A stretch of DNA of 58,364 nucleotides, taken from contig NTJT01000005.1 of the NCBI GenBank assembly GCA_002457605.1, positions 1-58,364 on the forward strand, written 5' to 3'. The notes under the pieces are model-generated. The model ran no database searches and was not told the DNA's origin. It worked only from the letters and a program-made list of their open reading frames with translations. Shown here one piece after another: positions 33,015 to 41,392 of this stretch (position 1 is its first letter; each line of letters begins with the position of its first letter). Both the position numbers and the translations under genes were made by a program. The DNA is from Marine Group II euryarchaeote MED-G34 (GTDB taxonomy: Archaea; Thermoplasmatota; Poseidoniia; Poseidoniales; Thalassarchaeaceae).

Positions 33015-34619
33015 GGCCGTGGCGTGCGTGTGTAAATTAACGATTGTCAGGATGCAAGGCTTGGGCTGGAACCCCAACATACGTTGGTAGTCGGTCTGAT
33101 CTTGCCAGGTCGAACTGTGTACCATCGTGGTTCCTTTGTGGTTGCCGACGTAGTGCCCATGCACGTGACCAGTCACGAAGATATCGGGGACAGTAGAAAT
33201 AACCATTCGATCCTCTGGCTCAGGAGAAAGCGGGGTCTTTCCGCCCCATGACGGAGCTAGGTGCCTGCGCTCCATCATTGCTCTCATCGCCAATTCAGGA
33301 GATGAGTAAGTCACAGAGCGAAGACCTGCAACGAAGTCGTCGATGCTCTTGCCATGGTACGACAGTATACGAACGCCGTGCAGACTGAAGTCGCACGGAT
33401 TACCCACGAACACTGCGTCCGAGTAGTCCTGTTGGACCTCTGGGTCCAACGCTGGTTGCGGCTCGGCCGGACGAACAGCGTCATGGTTGCCCGGCAGAAT
33501 CATCAAATCGACCCAATCGGGCAGATTCTCCAGCAGCCTTGCCAGCTCGCCGTATTGGTTGAACAGGTCCTTGATGGCGAGGTGTCGCTCCTGGCCCGGG
33601 TAGATACCTACGCCGTCGACACCGTCTCCGCTCAGTACAAAATACTTCACAGTCCGAGCTAGAGGGTCATTTCTGAACCACTCAATCATCTTCTCCCATT
33701 GTGGTGCTAGGAAGGTCTTACTACCGACATGGACATCAGACAGGAAAGCAGCCGAGACGGCCTCAGCCTCGCTGGCAGCGGACTTGGAATGCCTCCCTAA
33801 TGGTGGCATGTGGATGTCGCTCACCGAGAAATATGGGTCCCTGTTCCCTATCACGAAGTGACCACTAACTCCGACTACATCGTCGTTCATCAGACCGTCA
33901 ATTGAAGGGTGGAAATTAGATGCTCCAGAGGGTTCCTTGAGCATACACCTAATCTGCATCGAGTCGTCTTCGATATCGAACCACAGATAGCCTCCTTTGG
34001 ACCATCTATCCACGCTGACAAGACCAACCAAAGTGACTTCGTAGTCACGACTTGAGTGACGTTGCCTGTTGCGCCACGCCTCCGAGACACTGATGGGGCG
34101 GCGCGGCAGAGCTCTGCCTGAGATCATCATCTGGCGAATCTGGCGCAACCTGTCGGAGAAGCACGACCTTATGTCGTTCATCTTGCCCTCTGTAGTCGAG
34201 CGGCCCGTGATATCGAAGTGAATCTCAATCTCCGAGTCGACATCTTTGGCCTGCATTGGGAAGTCGTCGAGACTGTAGTCATCGAGGCCGTGGCGACGCA
34301 CCGGGGGGGCGAGCACTTGGGGCCCTACGGGTGCAAGTGTTCGGCCGATAGCAGATTGACTCTCCGGATCCGGCAGAGTTGCTTGTTCAGACCTCGGGGT
34401 GCCCGGAGGTGCATCGATTACCTCCTCAGTCGGAACCAGTGTCAGCATCTCTTCCACGGTCCTCTCACTGAGCATCACCACATTCGATCTCTGGGCGGCT
34501 TCGATTAGGGATGATATGTCAGGGAGACTCTGAATCCTCTCTTGAGCCGCCTTACCGAGCACGAGCAGCCCCGCAGCGGTCAGTTGACGCTGTCGATTCG
34601 CCCATTCCTCATCGACCAT
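32997..34619 (-). CDS. polB: DNA polymerase D small subunit DP1
   Basis: 540 residues. Regulatory and 3'-5' exonuclease subunit of the euryarchaeal replicative polymerase PolD. The N-terminal ~150 residues are variable; an OB-fold follows (VTLVGLVSVDRWSKGGYLWF). The C-terminal phosphoesterase domain shows all metal motifs: FLSDVHVGS, LSGDGVDG, LPGNHDA, and VTGHVHGHYV, with VHSSTWQDQT after it. PolD is absent from Crenarchaeota, so this gene supports a euryarchaeal source. The large subunit DP2 is not in this window. Upstream, GCGATATTATCAT on the minus strand is a possible promoter element. Confidence 0.96.
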   Translation of the reverse strand: MVDEEWANRQRQLTAAGLLVLGKAAQERIQSLPDISSLIEAAQRSNVVMLSERTVEEMLTLVPTEEVIDAPPGTPRSEQATLPDPESQSAIGRTLAPVGPQVLAPPVRRHGLDDYSLDDFPMQAKDVDSEIEIHFDITGRSTTEGKMNDIRSCFSDRLRQIRQMMISGRALPRRPISVSEAWRNRQRHSSRDYEVTLVGLVSVDRWSKGGYLWFDIEDDSMQIRCMLKEPSGASNFHPSIDGLMNDDVVGVSGHFVIGNRDPYFSVSDIHMPPLGRHSKSAASEAEAVSAAFLSDVHVGSKTFLAPQWEKMIEWFRNDPLARTVKYFVLSGDGVDGVGIYPGQERHLAIKDLFNQYGELARLLENLPDWVDLMILPGNHDAVRPAEPQPALDPEVQQDYSDAVFVGNPCDFSLHGVRILSYHGKSIDDFVAGLRSVTYSSPELAMRAMMERRHLAPSWGGKTPLSPEPEDRMVISTVPDIFVTGHVHGHYVGNHKGTTMVHSSTWQDQTDYQRMLGFQPKPCILTIVNLHTHATASIPFA

Positions 34620-34672
34620 CCTCAGCGGGTGTGCCGGGGACGCTCATGATAATATCGCAGGAATTCCAGAGA

Positions 34673-34689
34673 CGGTGCCTTAGGCACCG
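34673..34689 (-). terminator. Hairpin directly after the pncC stop
   Basis: CGGTGCC and GGCACCG form a perfect 7-bp stem around TTA, two bases beyond the stop codon on the minus strand. It lies between pncC and the probable DP1 promoter. There is no T-run, so termination is tentative. Confidence 0.4.
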
Positions 34690-34691
34690 AT

Positions 34692-35381
34692 TCAGTCTTC
34701 CCAATCTGTAAGGGAAGCGAGGTCGACCTCGGAGATCTCCTCGGCCACAGTCTTCTTGGTGCCCTGCCAACTCATGCTGCCTTCCCACTCTTCGTCAGAC
34801 GGATCCAGCCCGGAAGTGTCTATCTCAGCACTCTCGGCCTGTGCACTTATTGCTTCGGGTTCCGTGTCTTCACTCCCTTCCACTCTGTCCAAAGTCTCAA
34901 GGGCCAGTCTAAGTGCAAAGGCTGCGAAAGAACGTTTGTTGTCTAGTCGGTCGTTATCGCCGTAGTCCATCCTCCTAACTAGGAAGTAATCCTCTGTGAC
35001 CACTGCCACGTGCACTCTGCCAATCTCCTTGTCAGCAGTTGCGCCCCCTGGTCCAGCGATTCCGGTGATGGATATAGCCACGTCAGAGCCTGACTGATAG
35101 CGCGCGCCCTGGGCCATCTGCACTGCAACCTCGTGCGATACAGCTCCTGCCTCACCCTCATCAAACGCAGACTTATCGACGCCGAGCTCGCGCATCTTGG
35201 ACTCATTAGAGTATACTACCCATCCCTGCTTGAACCACTCAGACGCCCCGGAGATATCAGTAATCAAAGAAGCCAGCAGCCCTCCTGTGCAGGACTCGGC
35301 AGTTGATACGGTCCAACCTCGCTTGCGGAGTCGGCGGGTCACTCGGGAGGCCAGTCCCGCTGTCTCTTCGACCACGTTCAC
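34692..35381 (-). CDS. pncC: Nicotinamide-nucleotide amidohydrolase PncC (CinA C-terminal domain)
   Basis: 229 residues from a GTG start. The family motif AESCTGGLLASL (residues 28-39) is followed by VVYSNESKMRELGV and SITGIAGPGGAT, all typical of CinA_C proteins that deamidate NMN in pyridine-nucleotide recycling. About 60 extra C-terminal residues are acidic and not part of the usual domain. It is flanked by tRNA-Val upstream and DP1 downstream. Confidence 0.93.
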   Translation of the reverse strand: MNVVEETAGLASRVTRRLRKRGWTVSTAESCTGGLLASLITDISGASEWFKQGWVVYSNESKMRELGVDKSAFDEGEAGAVSHEVAVQMAQGARYQSGSDVAISITGIAGPGGATADKEIGRVHVAVVTEDYFLVRRMDYGDNDRLDNKRSFAAFALRLALETLDRVEGSEDTEPEAISAQAESAEIDTSGLDPSDEEWEGSMSWQGTKKTVAEEISEVDLASLTDWED

Positions 35382-35477
35382 CGGCCATGGCCGACACTCT
35401 TGAGAGTTTCACTCACGCCTCGGAGCAGAATAGAGACCCAGTAGGGCGATTTACAGTGCCTGACGTCGTTTTACGCT

Positions 35478-35553
35478 TGGTGGGTCCGGCAGGAATTGAA
35501 CCTGCGATCTTCGCTTTGTAAGAGCGACGTCATAACCCCTAGACCACGGACCC
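35478..35553 (-). tRNA. tRNA-Val(TAC)
   Basis: On the minus strand the acceptor GGGTCCG pairs with CGGACCC. The anticodon stem TCGCT/AGCGA closes CTTACAA (anticodon TAC). T-loop TTCAATT, discriminator A and an encoded CCA are present. No intron. Confidence 0.95.
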
Positions 35554-35612
35554 TAGGAGAGCGCACAAGCGTTGTGTTCAAATCCTCTGCGGCTGAATGA
35601 CAGTACAGAGGA

Positions 35613-36611
35613 GTGTGTGTGGAGGGTATTTCCGACTTAGTCGAACGGCTCAGGGCCGCAGGGGTACCAGTCGATGACAGAACCGCCGAAGCGATGAGTT
35701 CAGTTGATCTTGGATGTTTCACCGACCATGACACTGAGCCGTTCCTGATGGACAGGCCAGTCCCGTTCCTAGTCACTGAGAGTGGTGCGGCCAAGACCAT
35801 CTCTGCACCTCATATGGTAGCAACCCTGTTGCATCACCTTGAGCTCAGAGAGGGGCAGCACGTGCTACTGATAGGTTCGAAAGGAGGGTATCTTGCTTCA
35901 CTCCTCGATTGCATGCTCGGACCAAACGGAGCTGTGACTATCATCGAGCCTCACCCCGAGGTTCTGCAGCACACCAGTGAGAGACTGGAACTGCACAACT
36001 CTATGGGACTGCTGAGGGCATTGCCGCCTGATGCCATAGAGGGTTGGGCAGACTTCAGCCGACGAGTAGACAGAGTACTTGTCACTGGTGCCGTCAGGAG
36101 ACTGGTTCCAGAGGTGGAGTCAATGGTCGAGGATGGCGGTTTTGTGCTAGGACCGTTTGGAGGGCCGCTCCACCAGAGGCTGCTCAAGAGAGAACGGCAG
36201 GGGGATAATTGGATGGATACCGACCTAGGAGGAGTGGTTTTCGGACCTATGGACCTCGCTGAGTCGGAGAGGTCGCCTTTAGATCCGCATTCTCTGGCTG
36301 AACACCTTGAAGATTTACTCGATCTGATGGCTGAAGTAATAGAAATCGAAGAGGAGACTATCGATAGGTTGGAAGGACTAATCCTCTCCCTCAGAGACCT
36401 CCCTACCGACCTGCCTCTCCTAGATGAGGAATCCACTGAGGACGAGATCCTAGAGCACCCGGTGATGGAACTTCTGCTGATGGAGATGGAGTGGCTTGGC
36501 CCCATGTGGCCGCTTTTCGGGGATTATATGTCAGTTGAAATGGCCAATCCTGGATCACCCGAAGATGATGACCAGGATATGTTCGGTGGTCACGAAGATC
36601 TCGTACCTTAG
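35613..36611 (+). CDS. Protein-L-isoaspartate methyltransferase-like protein with acidic tail
   Basis: 332 residues from GTG at 35613; another GTG two codons later is possible. The N-terminal ~220 residues follow the PCMT layout: TISAPHMVATLLHHLEL, then the SAM-binding region HVLLIGSKGGYLASLL and acidic VTIIEPHPEVL. The glycine motif differs from the usual EIGxGxGY, so SAM binding may be weakened. The C-terminal ~110 residues are an acidic, leucine-rich coiled-coil-like region not found in ordinary PCMTs. It may repair isoaspartyl damage or be a derived methyltransferase. Confidence 0.8.
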   Translation: MCVEGISDLVERLRAAGVPVDDRTAEAMSSVDLGCFTDHDTEPFLMDRPVPFLVTESGAAKTISAPHMVATLLHHLELREGQHVLLIGSKGGYLASLLDCMLGPNGAVTIIEPHPEVLQHTSERLELHNSMGLLRALPPDAIEGWADFSRRVDRVLVTGAVRRLVPEVESMVEDGGFVLGPFGGPLHQRLLKRERQGDNWMDTDLGGVVFGPMDLAESERSPLDPHSLAEHLEDLLDLMAEVIEIEEETIDRLEGLILSLRDLPTDLPLLDEESTEDEILEHPVMELLLMEMEWLGPMWPLFGDYMSVEMANPGSPEDDDQDMFGGHEDLVP

Positions 36612-36615
36612 ATGA

Positions 36616-37029
36616 TTAATTTCCCATTGCTGGCTGCGAGAGTCTGGACAGCGGTATAGAAATCGGTGGAAGATGATCCGAGAGAAGATGTCTGGATGTC
36701 TTAGGGGGAAACAGTTCGCCGGACAGCGCTGCTTCGACGACCTCTTTCTTCTCTAATGAGTCGCGTCCACAGCGGGGCCAAACGGTCAGTGTCACCCGAT
36801 CGTCTTCGAGATAGTCCACCCGTACGCATGGCAGGCACAGAAGATTCAGTCTATGTGCAACGCTAGTCCGGTGGTGACCATCCAGTATTGTGCCTGTCTT
36901 GCGGTCGACCAGTAGGGGCTTAGTGTAAGCCTTCCAGCGCAGAGTCATCTTCTCCAGATTGTCGACTCTATGTTCCTCCACTTGCTCGTGCGGCAGTAGA
37001 GTTTCGACAGGTACGAGTTCGACCTTCAC
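36616..37029 (-). CDS. ParB-like / SerK-like nucleotide-binding protein
   Basis: 137 residues from a GTG start. LVPVETLLPHEQVEEHRVDN, then KPLLVDRKTGTILDGHHRTSVAHRL and VRVDYLEDD, match the ParB/SbnI-like fold. The DGHHR motif is also found in the archaeal free-serine kinase SerK. It could phosphorylate L-serine using a nucleotide donor. It is convergent with the PCMT-like gene and diverges from the CCA enzyme. A HAD phosphatase of SerB type lies 3.6 kb away, so a serine/phosphoserine role is reasonable but unproven. Confidence 0.7.
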   Translation of the reverse strand: MKVELVPVETLLPHEQVEEHRVDNLEKMTLRWKAYTKPLLVDRKTGTILDGHHRTSVAHRLNLLCLPCVRVDYLEDDRVTLTVWPRCGRDSLEKKEVVEAALSGELFPPKTSRHLLSDHLPPISIPLSRLSQPAMGN

Positions 37030-37102
37030 ATAGAGCCGAAGGGCTGTTTACCAATATGCCTAACGCCCGAAGCAATCATGTCCGAAAGGCCGTCGGCGCA
37101 AC

Positions 37103-38341
37103 ATGGGACCCGAGTATGAGCACCTCAGTGAAGCCGACGGGCTGGTGTTGGAAGGGCTGCGTTCAGCCGGTAAGGCGTGGATAGTCGGAGGCTGGGTTAG
37201 GGAGGCTGTTTCAGGCCGTCACGAAACTGACATGGATATTGCCACTACACTGTTGCCTGCTAAGGTCAAGGAGTTGTTTCCGCGCTCGCTCATGGTAGGG
37301 GAGGAGTATGGTACAGTGATTGTCCGATTAGAAGAAAATATCTCTGACGGAACTTGGGAGGTGACTACATTGCGAAGCGAAGGTAGTTACGGCGATGGTA
37401 GGAGACCTGACCAAGTAGAGTTTGGCCAGAGCATAGAGGATGATTTGGCCCGACGAGACTTCACGATAAATGCGATGGCCATCGACTCAGATGGCGATCT
37501 GATAGACCCCTATGACGGCATATCGGATCTACGAGCGGGCGTCCTGAGGGCAGTAGGCGAAGCAAGTGAAAGGCTTGGCGAAGATGGTCTTCGGATAATG
37601 AGAGCGTACCGATTCCTAGATTCCGCTGGTGATATGAGGAGCATGGAGGCCTCGTTGAGAACTGCTGTGAGAGGGAATCTCGGTATGCTCGATGTGGTTT
37701 CCAGAGAGCGGATTGGAATGGAGATGGAGAAAATTCTAGGAGGTAGAAATGCTGGAGAGGTAATCTCGCAAATGCATGAAGACGGTGTTCTGAATCATGT
37801 CCTACCTGGGATTACCTGCACCGTATCCCCATCATTCTGTACCGACACTCTGGTCAATCTCGCTCTACTGTGTAGCAGAGATTCGTCCGAGAGAAGTGTC
37901 CTCGCAGACAATCTTCGTAGAGCCCTCATGATGGCAAAAGAACCATTGCGTCAGGTCGCGTTTCTTCATGGAGCCAGGGATACTCCCGTACCGAATGAAA
38001 TCGGTGAACTTCGCCGCTTCCGTGCTGCCCTCCCTCCGGATTGGCAGAATGCTTTCATTGCCTATTCGCAAGGATTGGGACGAGAAACCTCCGAGTTTGT
38101 CGGGGCCCTGGCCTCATTGAGTCCCCTCATTGCAGGTAATGCCCCCTTGATAGACGGGAACACTCTGATTGCCGCCACTGGGCTGGATCCGGGTCCTAGG
38201 ATGGGGCGCCTGAAGGGACTGTTGCACAGAATCCAGATAGAGAGGGACCTGCCTACTGCAGAAAGGGTTCTGTCATTGCTGGATGAGTTGGACTGGAGAG
38301 ACTCAGACTACGAAGAGTGGTCTGCACTCAGTTGGCCCTAA
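37103..38341 (+). CDS. cca: Class II CCA-adding enzyme / poly(A)-polymerase-type tRNA nucleotidyltransferase
   Basis: 412 residues. The bacterial-type nucleotidyltransferase head is clear: AWIVGGWVREAVSG, then ETDMDIATTLLP with the two catalytic aspartates. The RRDFTINAMA motif and the ERLGEDGLRIMRAYRF helix also fit class II CCA enzymes. Most archaea carry the unrelated class I enzyme, so this looks acquired from bacteria. It would repair or complete tRNA 3' ends even though every tRNA here encodes its CCA. Its stop overlaps the convergent gcvH-like gene by four bases. Confidence 0.88.
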   Translation: MGPEYEHLSEADGLVLEGLRSAGKAWIVGGWVREAVSGRHETDMDIATTLLPAKVKELFPRSLMVGEEYGTVIVRLEENISDGTWEVTTLRSEGSYGDGRRPDQVEFGQSIEDDLARRDFTINAMAIDSDGDLIDPYDGISDLRAGVLRAVGEASERLGEDGLRIMRAYRFLDSAGDMRSMEASLRTAVRGNLGMLDVVSRERIGMEMEKILGGRNAGEVISQMHEDGVLNHVLPGITCTVSPSFCTDTLVNLALLCSRDSSERSVLADNLRRALMMAKEPLRQVAFLHGARDTPVPNEIGELRRFRAALPPDWQNAFIAYSQGLGRETSEFVGALASLSPLIAGNAPLIDGNTLIAATGLDPGPRMGRLKGLLHRIQIERDLPTAERVLSLLDELDWRDSDYEEWSALSWP

Positions 38342-38841
38342 GGCAACTCATTCAGCATCTCAATGTACTCTTCTTGATTGAGGAATTGATCCTCGTCGAA
38401 TTCGTGCGGCTCTACTATCACGCACCAACCGTCTCCGTAGGCGTCGTCGTTGAGCAAGTCTGGATTGTCCTCGACCTCTCCATTCAGTTCCATAATCTTG
38501 CAAGGGAATGGGGAATTAATCAGAAGTGTCTCAATCTCGCCGTCATAGCTGGTGGTGACGGTAATCAGCAAATCTTCTGTTCCTACTTCATCACCACTCC
38601 CCATTATTTGAGGAGAGTCGTCATCGATGTCCTCGACATCAGAGTCGCCCTTGAACTCGCTATCGTCCTCAGGTCGGGTGAGTACTACTCTAACGATGTT
38701 GCCGTACTCAGCACGGATGAATTCACTGATTCCAACCTTCACCGTTTCGGCCTTGTCATCCAAGGTTTGGAGCCAAAGGTGCTCCAGTGTGTACTTACGG
38801 TCGTGTGCGATGCTGAACTCGGAGTAGTCGCCGTCTGCCAT
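38338..38841 (-). CDS. GcvH-like protein lacking the lipoyl lysine
   Basis: 167 residues. Matches glycine cleavage H-protein at KYTLEHLWL (start), VGISEFIRAEYGNIVRVVL, and NPDLLNDDAYGDGW followed by CVIVEP near the end. The lipoylation site, normally ESVKA, aligns to EIETL (residues 102-106), so the lysine is replaced by threonine. An acidic insert of about 30 residues (EDDSEFKGDSDVEDIDDD) interrupts the middle. It therefore cannot carry lipoate in the usual way. It may be a structural or regulatory paralogue of H-protein, or it may belong to another lipoate-linked process. A true GcvH must be sought elsewhere in the genome. Confidence 0.8.
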   Translation of the reverse strand: MADGDYSEFSIAHDRKYTLEHLWLQTLDDKAETVKVGISEFIRAEYGNIVRVVLTRPEDDSEFKGDSDVEDIDDDSPQIMGSGDEVGTEDLLITVTTSYDGEIETLLINSPFPCKIMELNGEVEDNPDLLNDDAYGDGWCVIVEPHEFDEDQFLNQEEYIEMLNELP

Positions 38842-38954
38842 GTTATACCGAACCGCGCGCTCAGATGTGCAATTTGAACTATTCGATTGAGATACCCCTT
38901 AGAAGGCCACGAGGGATTAACAACGAAACCCGCCTCGGTCGCATGGGGAGAGAG

Positions 38955-40133
38955 ATGGATTTCCGCGAGACTGAGGAACAAGGCATGATTCGCGAGATGG
39001 TGCGCGATTTCGCTGAGGGCGTGCTAGCTCCAACTTGCTTGGAGCGAGACAGGGCGCAGCAGGCCCCCCTTGAGGAATGGGCGGCATTCTGCGAGCAATC
39101 CGGTCTACAGGGCATCACGATTCCCGAGGATTATGGAGGCAGTCCCGTCGACGATATCTCGGAAGCGATAATTGTCGAGGAGCTTGCCCGTGTCGATCCA
39201 TCGTTCTCCGTGATGTTTTGTGTACATGTTGGACTATGCTCGAAGACCATAGCCCTGCACGGCAACCACGAGCAGAAACAGAATTACCTTTCAAGACTGG
39301 CTGGAAGCGAGATTGGAGCATATTCGCTATCCGAGGCCGGAGCAGGTACCGACGCTGCTGCACTCGGATGTAAGGCGAAACTGAATGAGGAGGGTAGCCA
39401 CTATATCCTCAATGGTGAGAAAATGTGGGTTACCAACGGCGCGAGCGCCGACATCTACGTGCTGTTCGCCAAGGATGTCGACCATCCAGAATACAATCAA
39501 AAGAAACATGGTGGAACAACGGCATTCATCGTTGAGAGAGGATTCGATGGATTCTCTGTTGGAAAGAAAGAGGATAAACTCGGAATCAGATCTAGTGATA
39601 CCTGTTCGCTTCTTCTTGAGGACTGTAAGGTCCCTGTAGAGAATGTCCTAAAGGACTCTGGTGAAGGATTTCCAATAGCCATGAATGCGCTAGACAACTC
39701 AAGGATAGGAATCGCTGCTCAGGCCCTCGGCATCGCGCAAGGAGCATATGAGTCGGCACTAAACTACGCTCACGAACGAGTCGCCTTTGGCAAACCAATT
39801 GCCCACCACCAGAGCGTCGGCAACTACCTCGCAGACATGGCTACCCAAACTGAAGCGGCCAGAATGATGGTTTACAAGGCGGCTTGGGCCAAGCAGAGGC
39901 ACTACGAAGACGATGCCCCTCGACACACTATGGAAGCGAGCATGGCCAAACTGTTCGCAGGAGACACCGCGATGTGGGTGGCCGAGAGGGCTGTGCAAGT
40001 CCTAGGCGGATATGGTTACACCACCGATTTCCCTGTGGAGCGCTTCTTCCGTGACGCCAAGATTACACAAATCTACGAAGGCACGCAAGAGGTCCAGCGA
40101 ATTGTAATTAATCGCTCCATCGCTCCGGAGTGA
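38955..40133 (+). CDS. Acyl-CoA dehydrogenase
   Basis: 392 residues from the ATG at 38955 (MDFRETEEQ, the family start, preceded by GGGGAGAGAG). FAD enzyme that oxidises acyl-CoA in beta-oxidation. YSLSEAGAGTDAAAL and MWVTNGASADIYVLF are substrate/FAD segments. GKPIAHHQSVGNYLADMATQ and QVLGGYGYTTDFPVERFFRD are in the C-terminal domain. The catalytic glutamate is in QIYEGTQEVQR. It resembles short/medium-chain enzymes. The electrons would go to EtfBA, encoded at 47-49 kb. A PLP enzyme gene follows 4 bases later. Confidence 0.93.
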   Translation: MDFRETEEQGMIREMVRDFAEGVLAPTCLERDRAQQAPLEEWAAFCEQSGLQGITIPEDYGGSPVDDISEAIIVEELARVDPSFSVMFCVHVGLCSKTIALHGNHEQKQNYLSRLAGSEIGAYSLSEAGAGTDAAALGCKAKLNEEGSHYILNGEKMWVTNGASADIYVLFAKDVDHPEYNQKKHGGTTAFIVERGFDGFSVGKKEDKLGIRSSDTCSLLLEDCKVPVENVLKDSGEGFPIAMNALDNSRIGIAAQALGIAQGAYESALNYAHERVAFGKPIAHHQSVGNYLADMATQTEAARMMVYKAAWAKQRHYEDDAPRHTMEASMAKLFAGDTAMWVAERAVQVLGGYGYTTDFPVERFFRDAKITQIYEGTQEVQRIVINRSIAPE

Positions 40134-40137
40134 TGGA

Positions 40138-41391
40138 ATGTCGGATTACCCGATAGCCGAGATTCGTTCTCGGTTTACTGGTTTACAACGTCAGGTCAAT
40201 GGTAATCAGGCTATTTTCTTCGATGGTCCCGGGGGTAGCCAGTCTCCAGAATCCGTAGGAGATGCAGTCAAGCACTACTTGTTGCATCAAAATGCGAATG
40301 TGGGCATGTCGTTCGCGACTTCGAAGGAGACGGATGCGCTAATCGAGGAAACCATGCGAGCCTGTGCCGATTTTGTCGGTTGCGAGGATTATCGAGAGAT
40401 TGTGTTTGGCCAGAATATGACTAGTCTGACGATACAACTGGCTAGTGCTCTGAGTCGAACTTGGGGGCCTGGTGACGAAGTCGTAGTTACGCGCTCAGAC
40501 CACGATGCGAATGTACGACCCTGGGTGCTTGCAGCACAGTGGGCGGGGGCGACTGTGAAATGGATAGACATACACTCGCCACATTGCATTCATGATAACG
40601 ATACTATACATGCGGCTATCAACGAAAACACCGTATTGGTTGCAATAGGTGCTGCATCGAACTTCTCAGGCACGATTAATGATGTCGAGATGATTAGCAG
40701 ATTAGCCCATGAGTGCGGTGCAGAAGTATTCGTGGATGCGGTGCATTATGCTCCACATGGTCTGATTGATGTGCGTGAGTGGGGTTGCGACTACCTAGCT
40801 TGCTCGTCGTACAAGTTCTTCGGAACGCACCAAGGGATCCTATGGGGTAAATTCGACAGGCTGGCTGAACTGCCTGTGGCTAAATTGCGTGTTTCGAGCG
40901 AGGAAGTCCCATTCAGATGGATGACCGGAACTCAGGGGCATGAGTCGATGGCAGGAACACTGGCTGCTATCGAGCATTTGGAATGGCTTGGAAGATTTAT
41001 TTCTGAGGAGAATATTAGTAGTCGCAGAGAGGCCCTGAGAGTGGCGTTCTCTGCAATTGAAGAATACGAGAGAGAGTTGTGCTGGAGGATGATTGAAGGG
41101 CTCAAAAAGATAGAGGGGGTCAAGATTTGGGGCATAACTTCGCCCGAGGAGTTTGAGTGGAGGGCCCCAACTGTCTCCTTCACTCATCATTCGATAACTG
41201 CCGAGGAAATTGGAGGGGCGCTTGCGGAGCATGGAATATTCACATGGGCTGGTAACTTCTACGCACTGGAGCTCTCAGAGGCTCTGGGACTTGAGCCTGA
41301 AGGCGCCCTCAGGGTAGGTCTGCTACACTACAACACCATGGAGGAGGTCGAGAGCTTTCTCAGAGAGCTTTCTTCCATCCTCGCCGGATAG
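40138..41391 (+). CDS. Cysteine-desulfurase-like aminotransferase class V protein (VC1184 type)
   Basis: 417 residues. The start QAIFFDGPGGSQSPESV and the PLP lysine in CSSYKFFGTHQGILWG (K226) match the VC1184-like family of desulfurase homologues. The loop that in SufS carries the persulfide cysteine reads AGNFYALELSEALG here, with no cysteine. So desulfurase activity is doubtful; lyase or transaminase chemistry is possible. It is tightly spaced behind the acyl-CoA dehydrogenase and is convergent with HMG-CoA synthase. Confidence 0.87.
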   Translation: MSDYPIAEIRSRFTGLQRQVNGNQAIFFDGPGGSQSPESVGDAVKHYLLHQNANVGMSFATSKETDALIEETMRACADFVGCEDYREIVFGQNMTSLTIQLASALSRTWGPGDEVVVTRSDHDANVRPWVLAAQWAGATVKWIDIHSPHCIHDNDTIHAAINENTVLVAIGAASNFSGTINDVEMISRLAHECGAEVFVDAVHYAPHGLIDVREWGCDYLACSSYKFFGTHQGILWGKFDRLAELPVAKLRVSSEEVPFRWMTGTQGHESMAGTLAAIEHLEWLGRFISEENISSRREALRVAFSAIEEYERELCWRMIEGLKKIEGVKIWGITSPEEFEWRAPTVSFTHHSITAEEIGGALAEHGIFTWAGNFYALELSEALGLEPEGALRVGLLHYNTMEEVESFLRELSSILAG

Positions 41392-41392
41392 T

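Noticed and set aside
40138-41391. Second SufS for the sufSET operon
   Set aside because: It lacks the active-site cysteine, belongs to a different subfamily and lies 14 kb away.
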